From Acidobacteriota bacterium (GTDB lineage: Bacteria; Acidobacteriota; Terriglobia; Terriglobales; Acidobacteriaceae), in contig QIAW01000321.1 in the NCBI GenBank assembly GCA_003225655.1, positions 1 to 5,505 on the forward strand: a DNA stretch of 5,505 bases. Reading direction: 5' to 3'. The position numbers were made by a program, and so were the translations under genes. Positions 1-5,505 of this stretch are shown here, piece after piece. The notes under the pieces were generated by a model. It had not been told where the DNA came from. It worked only from the letters and a program-made list of their open reading frames with translations, and did not search any database. Position 1 is the first letter of the stretch, and each line of letters starts with the position of its first letter.

Positions 1-558
1 TTTCGTCTGGGTTACGGTGGCGCGCAGGCGCTCTTTGGCATTCAGCCCGACCTTACTACTTTGGGAAAGATCATCGGCGGCGGCCTGCCCGTAGGCGCCT
101 ACGGTGGCAAAGCCGAGATCATGAACCTGGTCGCGCCGCTGGGGCCGATGTACCAGGCGGGCACGCTCTCTGGCAATCCGCTGGCCATGGCCGCGGGGCT
201 GGCCACGCTGCGTTATCTGCGCCAGCATCCGGAGGTCTACGCGCAACTGGAGAAGAGCTCCACGGCTTTGGTGGACGGCATTTTACAATCCGCCCGCAAG
301 AAACAAATTCCGCTCGAAGCCAACCGCGTGGGCGCGATGTTCACCTGGTTCTTCTGCAATCAGCCTGTGACCGATTGGACGTCAGCCGCCAAATCTGACA
401 CCAAGAAATTCGCCGGCTTCCATCGCGCTATGCTGGAGCAGGGCATCTACCTGCCGCCCTCGCAATTTGAGGCGGCCTTCATGAGTACAGCGCATACCGC
501 AGCCGACATTCAGGCGACCATCGGCGCGGCAGAGCAGGTTTTTGCGGGATTCAGCTAA
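1..558 (+). CDS. hemL: Glutamate-1-semialdehyde 2,1-aminomutase, C-terminal part (5' end outside window)
   Basis: This is the C-terminal 185 residues of a class III PLP-dependent aminotransferase. The enzyme converts glutamate-1-semialdehyde to 5-aminolevulinate in the cytoplasm, the C5 route to tetrapyrroles. The frame is open from base 1 with no start needed, and ends at TAA 556-558. Seen in the sequence: the PLP-lysine motif LGKIIGGGLPVGAYGG, with the Schiff-base Lys at visible residue 23 (codon 67-69). Next comes MYQAGTLSGNPLAMAAG, which carries the Gly-Thr that binds the cofactor phosphate across the dimer interface. The C-terminal small domain follows, with the family-typical GIYLPPSQFEAAF and STAHTAADI segments. 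Full-length enzymes have about 430 residues, so roughly 245 are missing at the left edge. The TTG at 61 lies inside the PLP motif and is not a real start. The gene converges on the deaminase gene and overlaps its end by 8 bp. Identification is secure; nothing looks broken. Confidence 0.96.
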   Translation, partial: FRLGYGGAQALFGIQPDLTTLGKIIGGGLPVGAYGGKAEIMNLVAPLGPMYQAGTLSGNPLAMAAGLATLRYLRQHPEVYAQLEKSSTALVDGILQSARKKQIPLEANRVGAMFTWFFCNQPVTDWTSAAKSDTKKFAGFHRAMLEQGIYLPPSQFEAAFMSTAHTAADIQATIGAAEQVFAGFS

Positions 559-1597
559 ATGCATCAACCATGTCGAGGAATTGCAGCTTCTTTTCCGCAG
601 GTAAAAACGATGCCTCAAACGAGTTACGCGCAATCTCGCGTAATTGCTCATCGCTGAAGCCGAACTCCTTCTGTGCCAGTCCATACTCCTGCTCCAATGA
701 GGTCTCAAACATCGCGGGATCATCGGTATTCAACGTGACCATTACCCCCACATCAAAATAGGTCTTCAGCGGATGCTTATTCGCCGCCGCGCAGCAACCG
801 GTCCGCAGATTGCTGCTGAGGCAGATTTCCACCGGAATTTGCCGCTCTACAAGGGCCGCCATCAGCTCGCGGTCTTGCCAGGCGTTCAGGCCGTGGCCAA
901 TGCGCTCGGCGCCAAGATTGATCGCGCCCCACACCGATTCCGGCCCGGCAGCCTCGCCAGCGTGCGCCGTGAGCCGCAGTCCGCGCTCGCGGCCGCTGCG
1001 GTAGACTTCGCGGAAGAGCTCAGGGGGGCCGCGGCGCTCATCATCGCCGCCAATGCCAAAGCCGATGACGCTCGCGCTCTGCTCACGGCAGCGCACAGCC
1101 TCTTCCACCACGCGCTGTGCCGCATCCGGCCCGAAGTGACGCACCGCGTCAAAGATCCAAAGCAGCGAGACGCCAAAATCTTTCTCTCCATGCCCGCGCC
1201 CGGCCTCGATGCCGCGAAAAACTTCGCTGAACTCCTGTCCGCGCCAGTGCACAACGCCTACACTCACATACACTTCTGCGTGCAGAACGTTTTGCGCGCG
1301 CAGGCGCTCCATCATGCGATAGGTGATGAGCTCGTAATCGTCGGCGGTCCGCAGGCGCTCGGTGACCGCCTTAAAGGCCATGAGGAACCCAAGGAAATCC
1401 TTGTACTGATAGAGTGCCCGCACCTCGTCTTCCGAGAGCACAGGCAAGCCTTCGCTGGCCTGCTCATATTTGTTTCCTGAAAAGGGAAGAGGCGTCGTAT
1501 GGCGGCGGCTCAGCTCCGCCAGCGTTGCCGGTTCCACCGAGCCCTCCAGGTGAAGATGAAGCTCGGCCTTGGGAAGCCGATGAATGAAATCGCTCAT
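551..1597 (-). CDS. add: Adenosine deaminase family protein (metal-dependent purine nucleoside deaminase)
   Basis: This 348-residue amidohydrolase-fold (TIM barrel) enzyme hydrolytically deaminates a 6-aminopurine nucleoside and releases ammonia; it is expected to be cytosolic. The complete active site is visible. The zinc ligands are His14 and His16 in KAELHLHLEGS, His212 in TAHAGE, and Asp292 in LNTDDP. The catalytic residues are Glu215, His235 (RIGHG) and Asp293. Length is normal for the family. The ATG at 1597 places the HxH motif near the N-terminus, as expected; the ribosome binding site is weak (GGGTTG about 7 bases upstream). The gene lies 27 bp downstream of the permease on the same strand, suggesting co-transcription. 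The substrate is less certain. The loop that reads DLAGDE in classical adenosine deaminases reads GFGIGGDDE here (residues 179-187). Distant members of this family act on 6-amino-6-deoxyfutalosine in menaquinone synthesis or on adenine. Family certain, substrate inferred. Confidence 0.92.
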   Translation of the reverse strand: MSDFIHRLPKAELHLHLEGSVEPATLAELSRRHTTPLPFSGNKYEQASEGLPVLSEDEVRALYQYKDFLGFLMAFKAVTERLRTADDYELITYRMMERLRAQNVLHAEVYVSVGVVHWRGQEFSEVFRGIEAGRGHGEKDFGVSLLWIFDAVRHFGPDAAQRVVEEAVRCREQSASVIGFGIGGDDERRGPPELFREVYRSGRERGLRLTAHAGEAAGPESVWGAINLGAERIGHGLNAWQDRELMAALVERQIPVEICLSSNLRTGCCAAANKHPLKTYFDVGVMVTLNTDDPAMFETSLEQEYGLAQKEFGFSDEQLREIARNSFEASFLPAEKKLQFLDMVDAFS

Positions 1598-1624
1598 CTC
1601 AACAACCCAACAGCAAGCCGAAGC

Positions 1625-3178
1625 TCATGACGAAGGACTCGGAGGCGTGGTAGAAGTGCCGGCAAACTCGCTGTGCCGCCGGCTATACATGAAGTAGATT
1701 AACAATCCAATTCCCAGCCAGACAAAGAACCGCACCCAGGTGATGAGCAGCAATCCTGACATCAACGCCACACACAAAGTGACGGAGATGATGGGGAACA
1801 GGGGAACGAAGGGGACTCGGAAGCCGCGTGGGCGCTCGGGTTGCGTGCGCCGCAGGAAAAGTACGCCCAATGCAACCAGCACAAAAGCAAATAAAGTGCC
1901 GATATTAGACAGGTCAGCCGCATCGCCAATATCCACAATTCCCGCTGGGATTCCTACGGCGGCTCCGGCAATCCAGCACGACCAGTATGGGGTCTTCAGC
2001 CGCGGATGTACCGTGGAAAAGATGCGGGGCAGCAAGCCATCGCGCGACATGGCAAACCATATGCGGGTTTGACCGTACTGAAAGACCAGCAGAGAGGAAA
2101 TCATGCCCATCAGCGCGCCCACAATGATGATCACGCGGAAGGCAGGCCGCGCGCCCAGCACCTTCAAGGCATAAGCGACAGGAGCATTGGCCGCGTCGCC
2201 TGAGATGAATGCCGAATACTTCATCATGCCCAGCAGTACCACCGCCACGCCCACGTAGAGCACGGTACAGATGATCAAGGAAGCAATGATTCCGAAAGGA
2301 ATATCTTTTTGTGGCGAGCGGGCCTCTTCGGCGGCGGTGGAAACAGAGTCGAATCCAATATAAGTGAAAAAAATAATGGCGCCACCGCTTATGATTCCCG
2401 CAAAACCGGCGGGAGCAAAAGGATGCCAGTTGGTCGGGTTCACCAGCATGCCGCCTACAACCAAAAAGACGAGGATGGCGCCGATTTTGATGGCCACCAT
2501 GACATTGTTTGCGCCGGCGGACTCCCTGACTCCGCGCACCAGCAACACAGTCAGGACGAACACCACCAGAAAAGCGGGGACGTTGAAATAAGCACCGGTC
2601 CACTGCCCGGAGGCCCAGACCGGGGTCGACCATTTATCCGAAATTCCAAGGCCAAACTGCGCCAGTTGATCTTTCAAATAGCCGCCGAAACCGACCGCTA
2701 CCGCAACGTTGCTGACGGCATACTCCAAGATCAGATCCCAGCCAATGATCCAGGCAAGAATCTCACCTAGCGTTGCATAGGAGTAGGTGTAGGCGCTTCC
2801 CGCGATGGGAATCATCGAAGCGAGTTCGGCGTAACAGAGTCCGGCAAAGCTGCAGGCAATCGCCACGAGAATGAAAGAAACCGCAATCGCCGGACCCGCC
2901 GGAGGCCTTCCGTGCAGAACGCTTCCACTGATGTGGCCGTAGCGCACAAGATTGAGGAACAGGTCCATCACCTGCGCGTGAAAGATGGAGGGCACCTCGA
3001 AGTGCTCTCCCGCCGCTGCCGTGCCTGTGAGCACGAAAATACCTGAGCCAATGATCGCGCCAATACCCAGTGCGGTCAGCGACCACGGTCCCAGGGTCTT
3101 CTTGAGCCGCTTCTCCGGGTTCTCGGAATCCGAGATCAGCTTGTCGATGGATTTCTTGGCGAAAAGTTGTCCGGCCAG
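1625..3178 (-). CDS. APC-superfamily amino acid permease (cationic amino acid transporter-like), non-canonical start
   Basis: This inner-membrane secondary transporter has an APC (LeuT-type) fold. I count about 12 hydrophobic segments. TM1 carries the substrate-binding GIGAIIGSGIF motif (residues 38-48 from the CTG start). The YAELASMIPIAGSAYTYSYA segment follows TM2, and GFDSVSTAAEEARSPQKDIP follows TM6; both are hallmarks of bacterial relatives of eukaryotic CAT carriers. The exact amino acid or polyamine cannot be read from sequence. The first ATG/GTG/TTG in frame is GTG at 3034, in the middle of TM1, so it cannot be the true start. The frame stays open and family-like (LAGQLFAKKSIDKL, then KKTLGPWSLTALG) back to a stop at 3185-3187. 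I chose CTG at 3178, giving 517 residues, with GGGG nine bases upstream; ATC at 3181 is the alternative. The loop between TM1 and TM2 is long (about 39 residues). The tail is a short Ser/Thr/Pro-rich cytoplasmic end. The deaminase gene follows after 27 bp. Confidence 0.88.
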   Translation of the reverse strand: MAGQLFAKKSIDKLISDSENPEKRLKKTLGPWSLTALGIGAIIGSGIFVLTGTAAAGEHFEVPSIFHAQVMDLFLNLVRYGHISGSVLHGRPPAGPAIAVSFILVAIACSFAGLCYAELASMIPIAGSAYTYSYATLGEILAWIIGWDLILEYAVSNVAVAVGFGGYLKDQLAQFGLGISDKWSTPVWASGQWTGAYFNVPAFLVVFVLTVLLVRGVRESAGANNVMVAIKIGAILVFLVVGGMLVNPTNWHPFAPAGFAGIISGGAIIFFTYIGFDSVSTAAEEARSPQKDIPFGIIASLIICTVLYVGVAVVLLGMMKYSAFISGDAANAPVAYALKVLGARPAFRVIIIVGALMGMISSLLVFQYGQTRIWFAMSRDGLLPRIFSTVHPRLKTPYWSCWIAGAAVGIPAGIVDIGDAADLSNIGTLFAFVLVALGVLFLRRTQPERPRGFRVPFVPLFPIISVTLCVALMSGLLLITWVRFFVWLGIGLLIYFMYSRRHSEFAGTSTTPPSPSS

Positions 3179-3221
3179 GATGCGTTACCCCGCTTTCGTA
3201 GAATTCGAATCCCTGGTTGTC

Positions 3222-3278
3222 AGTCATCAGATGCCCGTTCATTGTCACCTGACGACTGCGAGCCGAGGACTGATGACT
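3222..3278. repeat. Inverted repeat in spacer (9 bp arms, 39 nt apart)
   Basis: The arms AGTCATCAG (3222-3230) and CTGATGACT (3270-3278) are perfect reverse complements. They lie in the 103 bp spacer between the small basic protein gene and the permease gene. The right arm runs into a 5 bp tandem repeat, ACTAG twice (3276-3285), which overlaps the stop codon of the small gene. No T-run follows on either strand and the loop is long, so it is a poor intrinsic terminator. It may be a transcript fold, a protein-binding site, or the remnant of a short interspersed element. Confidence 0.45.
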
Positions 3279-3281
3279 AGA

Positions 3282-3434
3282 CTAGCGTTTGGCCGTTCCC
3301 CGCACCATCTTTTTCATCTTGCGCTTGGTCGAGCCGCGGGGCGTGGTGCGCTTGGCTTTGGGAGCGGCCTTCTTGCGCGCCGTCCGCTTTGCTTTCTTGC
3401 GTTCTTCTTTGCTCAGTTTCTTAGTATTGGCCAT
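3282..3434 (-). CDS. Small, extremely basic 50-residue protein, function unknown
   Basis: This short ORF begins ATG-GCC at 3434 and stops at TAG 3282-3284. The product starts MANTKKLSKEERKKAKRTAR and ends MKKMVRGTAKR. It has 23 Lys/Arg out of 50 residues (15 Lys, 8 Arg) against only two Glu, giving a net charge near +21. It has no Cys, Trp, Tyr, Phe or His and no hydrophobic core. The middle (KKAAPKAKRTTPRGS) resembles the Lys/Ala/Pro tails of histone H1-like and long HU proteins. A good purine-rich ribosome binding site sits just upstream. The AT-rich spacer in front could hold its own promoter. The composition suggests nucleic-acid or ribosome binding and probable intrinsic disorder, but I do not recognise a named family and this role is inference. 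It is probably a real gene: it has start, ribosome binding site and stop in order, and fills a gap between two clear genes on the same strand. Confidence 0.72.
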   Translation of the reverse strand: MANTKKLSKEERKKAKRTARKKAAPKAKRTTPRGSTKRKMKKMVRGTAKR

Positions 3435-3437
3435 GAA

Positions 3438-3444
3438 CTCTCTC
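3438..3444 (-). promoter_or_regulatory. Ribosome binding site of the small basic protein gene
   Basis: On the minus strand GAGAGAG ends three bases before the ATG at 3434, placing its GAG core at about Shine-Dalgarno distance. It supports this ATG as the true start of the 50-residue protein. Confidence 0.5.
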
Positions 3445-3533
3445 GTAGATTATTTTGCAATTGAATCTAACAGGATAAATCAAAACCGTAATTACTGCCT
3501 TGTTTTTGTAGATAAGATCAACTTAACCTTTTT

Positions 3534-3547
3534 TGAGAACTGAGAAC
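3534..3547. repeat. 7 bp tandem repeat, TGAGAAC twice
   Basis: Two perfect adjacent copies of TGAGAAC (3534-3540 and 3541-3547) are followed by the first two bases of a third copy. The repeat lies a few bases beyond the end of the helicase tail ORF, at the edge of the AT-rich spacer. It is the second 7 bp tandem duplication within 340 bp. Confidence 0.7.
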
Positions 3548-3552
3548 TGCCT

Positions 3553-3891
3553 TCACGCCTTTTCCAACTGCGCGTACTTTTCCACCAGCTTCTTCAATCC
3601 GACTCGGGGGAATTGTACCGTGATCTTGGCCTCGTCGCCTTCGCCCTCGCGCTTATATACTGTCCCTTCGCCATATTTCGGATGGCGCACACGTTGTCCG
3701 GGTTTGAAGCCTTTGCGGCCCGCGGGTGCCGCCTGTGCAATCTTGGGGGCAGTGAACTTCTTGCCGCGCGAGGCAAAGAACTCGGCGATATTTTCAATGG
3801 AGTTGTACGTCGGCCCGGTATAGCTGGTTCTCTTCTTGCCCTGCCCGTAGGCGTGCGACGAACCGCGAACCGCTTGCGCTCTGGTCTTCAT
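3553..3891 (-). pseudogene. Frameshift-detached C-terminal tail of UvrD/PcrA helicase (Tudor-like domain)
   Basis: This 112-codon frame continues the helicase in another reading frame. Counting from the ATG at 3891, residues 11-47 (SSHAYGQGKK, SYTGPTYNSIENIAEFFASRG) match the linker found after the motor in PcrA/UvrD proteins. Residues 61-112 form the C-terminal SH3/Tudor-like domain, with GQRVRHPKYGEGTV, then ITVQFPRVGLKKLVEKYAQL. In PcrA this domain contacts RNA polymerase. The first ten residues (MKTRAQAVRG) are out-of-frame translation of sequence that encodes EDQSASGS in the helicase frame, so they are not family-like. The ATG has no convincing ribosome binding site, and the frame is closed by TGA near 3922, so independent translation is possible but unsupported. 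It most likely is the remains of one long gene split by the 7 bp duplication at 3859-3872. It would be made as part of the helicase only if that duplication is lost, or by a +1 ribosomal shift. Confidence 0.8.
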
Positions 3892-5505
3892 CTTCGTAGT
3901 TGTAGTGAGCGCCTTCCGCGGTCATCTGCGAGAACATTCGCGAAACACTCGGACGCTGGCTGCGCGATCCCAAGTCCTCCAGCAGGTGCGGCGGAACCTC
4001 TTCGAGAAAGCGCGAGGCCACCGTGGGCTCCGGCATATCCGTGCCGTAGCGGCGACGGTAGTGGGCGCGCGTCAGAATCAATGTATTCATGGCGCGCGTC
4101 ATACCCACGTAACAGAGACGGCGCTCTTCCTCTAGCTCGCTTGGATTCAGCAAAGTTCGTGAGTGGGGGAAGAGATTTTCTTCCATGCCAGCCAAAAAAA
4201 CCAAGGGAAACTCCAGGCCCTTGGCCGAGTGCAGCGTCATCAGCGTGACCTGCGCGCTGGCGTCATACTGGTCGGCATCGCTCACCAGGGCGGCATGGTC
4301 GAGGAATTCAGCCAGGGTCTCACCCCGCTCTCGCGAATCCACGGCCGCGTTCACCAGTTCCCGCAGGTTCTCAATGCGCGAGTAGGCGTCGGGGGTATCT
4401 TCTTCTTCGAGGACTTTGATATAGCGCGTGCGGTCGAGCAGAAACTTCAGGATCGCCGCTGTGGAACTCCCAGCGACCGTCAGTGGTTCCGCCGTAGACG
4501 CATCTTCTCCTGCAGAAGTCTTAGGCGGTTCCAGTGTGTCGGCGGCTCCCTGCTCCTCGCTCTCAGCTTCGAAAGCGTTAAAAGAAGCTGGATCAAAAGC
4601 CGTTGGGTCAAATGCAATTTGCTCGTCCGGAGTGGAGACCGAAGCAGGAGCAGAAACGGAAGCCTCCTGAGACTCCTCTGCGTCCGGCACGTTGTCTGAG
4701 CGGAGTCGCTTCTCGAACTCTCCTGTCAGCATCGGGCGCGCATCTTCGATGATCTCTTTAAAGTTCTGCAGCCCCGCCAGCGCCCGGGCTGGTAGAAGCT
4801 TCTGCTGGATGGCATGTCCGATCGCCGCCCACAATGAAAGCCCGGTTTCAAGGGCGATGCGCTCCACGGTCTCGACCGTAGTCTTGCCAATGCCACGCAC
4901 TGGAGTATTGATCACCCGCAGCAGCGCGATGGAATCATCGAGGTTCTGGATCAGCTTCAGATATGAGATCATGTCTTTGATCTCGGCGCGCTCATAGAAC
5001 GAAAACCCGCCCACCACGTTGTACTTCAACTGGTAGCGGCGCAGCGCCTCTTCAAACAACCGCGATTGGGCGTTGGTGCGGTAGAGCACCGCCACACGCG
5101 TCTCGTCATTCGTGGCCGCTGCCTCGCGCAGGTGGTTGGATATCGAGTCAGCCACGAACAGGGCTTCGTTTTCGCTGTCATGGCCCTCAACCGCAGACGC
5201 TGCTTCCAGGATGTTTTGTGTGGAGCGGTAGTTCTGCTCCAAGCGGATCGTCTTCGCCTTGGGGAAGTCGCGCTCAAACTCCAGGATGTTGCGAATGTCG
5301 GCGCCGCGCCAGGAATAAATGGATTGGTCCTCATCGCCGACGACGCAAACGTTCTGGTGCTGGCCGCCGAGCAGGAGCATGAGCTCGTACTGCGGGCGGT
5401 TTGTATCCTGGTATTCGTCAATCATCAGGTATTGGAAGCGCCGGTTATGACGCTCGCGGACTTCGCTAGCGACTTTCAGCAACCGCACCGCCTCGAGCAG
5501 CAGAT
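3794..5505 (-). CDS. pcrA: UvrD/PcrA-family superfamily 1A DNA helicase, N-terminus outside window, C-terminus altered by frameshift
   Basis: This is an ATP-dependent 3'-5' DNA helicase of the UvrD/PcrA group, acting in repair and in clearing replication or transcription blocks. The frame is open to the right edge; 569 residues are visible and roughly 200 (Q motif, Walker A, motif Ia) are missing. Motifs in order, counted from the codon at 5501-5503: II, LMIDEYQDTN (26-35); III, GDEDQSIYSWRG (56-67); IV, LEQNYRST (88-95); V, TLMTLHSAKGLEF (421-433); VI, EEERRLCYVGMTRA (458-471). All key residues look intact. Residues about 269-346 form an acidic, low-complexity insert in domain 2 with a DP-repeat. 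After EDEDQSASGS the frame runs through a 7 bp duplication into about 25 residues unlike the family and stops at TGA 3794-3796. The normal tail continues in another frame. Motor function is probably kept; the C-terminal binding domain is lost. The choice between pcrA and uvrD names is by convention. Confidence 0.93.
   Translation of the reverse strand, partial: LLLEAVRLLKVASEVRERHNRRFQYLMIDEYQDTNRPQYELMLLLGGQHQNVCVVGDEDQSIYSWRGADIRNILEFERDFPKAKTIRLEQNYRSTQNILEAASAVEGHDSENEALFVADSISNHLREAAATNDETRVAVLYRTNAQSRLFEEALRRYQLKYNVVGGFSFYERAEIKDMISYLKLIQNLDDSIALLRVINTPVRGIGKTTVETVERIALETGLSLWAAIGHAIQQKLLPARALAGLQNFKEIIEDARPMLTGEFEKRLRSDNVPDAEESQEASVSAPASVSTPDEQIAFDPTAFDPASFNAFEAESEEQGAADTLEPPKTSAGEDASTAEPLTVAGSSTAAILKFLLDRTRYIKVLEEEDTPDAYSRIENLRELVNAAVDSRERGETLAEFLDHAALVSDADQYDASAQVTLMTLHSAKGLEFPLVFLAGMEENLFPHSRTLLNPSELEEERRLCYVGMTRAMNTLILTRAHYRRRYGTDMPEPTVASRFLEEVPPHLLEDLGSRSQRPSVSRMFSQMTAEGAHYNYEDEDQSASGSRFVARLRAGQEENQLYRADVQLH
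3859..3872. repeat. 7 bp tandem duplication causing helicase frameshift (CGAACCG twice)
   Basis: Two perfect adjacent copies of CGAACCG (CGGTTCG on the coding strand) lie at 3859-3865 and 3866-3872, within the linker-coding part of the helicase. Seven is not a multiple of three. Deleting either copy makes the coding strand read EDEDQSASGS directly into SHAYGQGKKR with no stop, which is the expected family tail. Confidence 0.85.

Larger units (their letters stand above)
3435..3552. other. AT-rich intergenic spacer, probable promoter region of the small basic protein gene
   Basis: These 118 bp separate the helicase tail from the small basic gene and are clearly richer in A+T than the coding DNA on either side. 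Transcription of the small gene probably starts here. The best minus-strand candidate I can see is an extended -10-like TGTTAGATT at about 3464-3472, without a convincing -35 partner, so no specific promoter is called. There is no clear intrinsic terminator for the helicase gene; the run of A on the minus strand (about 3529-3534) is not preceded by a strong hairpin. Confidence 0.4.

Noticed and set aside
61..63. TTG as a start codon for hemL
   Set aside because: It falls inside the conserved PLP-lysine motif; the frame is open to base 1 and encodes family sequence upstream.
773..1480. Long plus-strand open frame of 235 codons
   Set aside because: It lies wholly antisense to the deaminase gene, whose catalytic motifs are complete. 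The translation shows no recognisable domain and the frame is a by-product of GC-rich codon use.
1914..2633. Minus-strand open frame of 239 codons
   Set aside because: It is the permease gene read in another frame; the product is Arg/His/Cys-rich without hydrophobic segments or known motifs.
2763..3248. Minus-strand ATG frame (MTMNGHLMTDN) overlapping the permease start
   Set aside because: It could have offered an ATG for the permease, but it is in a different frame from the TM1-coding sequence and becomes Arg-rich shadow translation.
2985..3543. Plus-strand frames crossing the permease start and small-gene region
   Set aside because: They are antisense to the permease N-terminus and the small basic gene, with low-complexity products and no ribosome binding site.
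4163..4699. Plus-strand open frame of 178 codons opposite the helicase
   Set aside because: It is antisense to helicase motifs V and VI and the acidic insert; no recognisable domain.
1..5505. CRISPR array, tRNA/rRNA, transposon or phage module
   Set aside because: I saw no regularly spaced repeats, tRNA-like folds, terminal inverted repeats with a transposase, or integrase and phage genes. The genes look like housekeeping chromosome.

Overview
The window is a 5.5 kb stretch of ordinary-looking, moderately GC-rich bacterial chromosome. I see no integrase, transposase, tRNA, rRNA or CRISPR array. The protein sequences (long UvrD/PcrA-type helicase with a clade-like acidic insert, cationic-type APC permease, tiny Lys/Arg-rich protein) look most like soil Acidobacteriota (Terriglobia-type). 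That assignment is a judgement from sequence resemblance and was not tested by a search.

Layout. The plus strand carries only the C-terminal 185 residues of glutamate-1-semialdehyde aminomutase (hemL, 1-558). Everything else is on the minus strand. Reading in the direction of transcription from the right edge: a UvrD/PcrA family DNA helicase whose N-terminus lies beyond the window (3794-5505); its C-terminal tail, now in another frame (3553-3891); an AT-rich 118 bp spacer; a 50-residue, extremely basic small protein (3282-3434); a 103 bp spacer with an inverted repeat; a 12-TM APC-superfamily amino acid permease (about 1625-3178); and an adenosine-deaminase-family enzyme (551-1597). The deaminase converges on hemL and overlaps it by 8 bp. 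Permease and deaminase are separated by 27 bp and probably share a transcript.

The most notable point is in the helicase. A perfect 7 bp tandem duplication (3859-3872) shifts the reading frame just before the C-terminal Tudor-like domain, which in PcrA proteins contacts RNA polymerase. Removing one 7 bp copy in silico restores a continuous, family-typical tail. The sequence as given therefore encodes a helicase with intact motor motifs but no C-terminal partner-binding domain, plus a detached tail ORF. Other points of interest are the lack of an ATG/GTG/TTG start for the permease, the 50-residue protein with 46% Lys+Arg, the acidic repeat-bearing insert in the helicase, and a deaminase whose substrate loop departs from classical adenosine deaminase.
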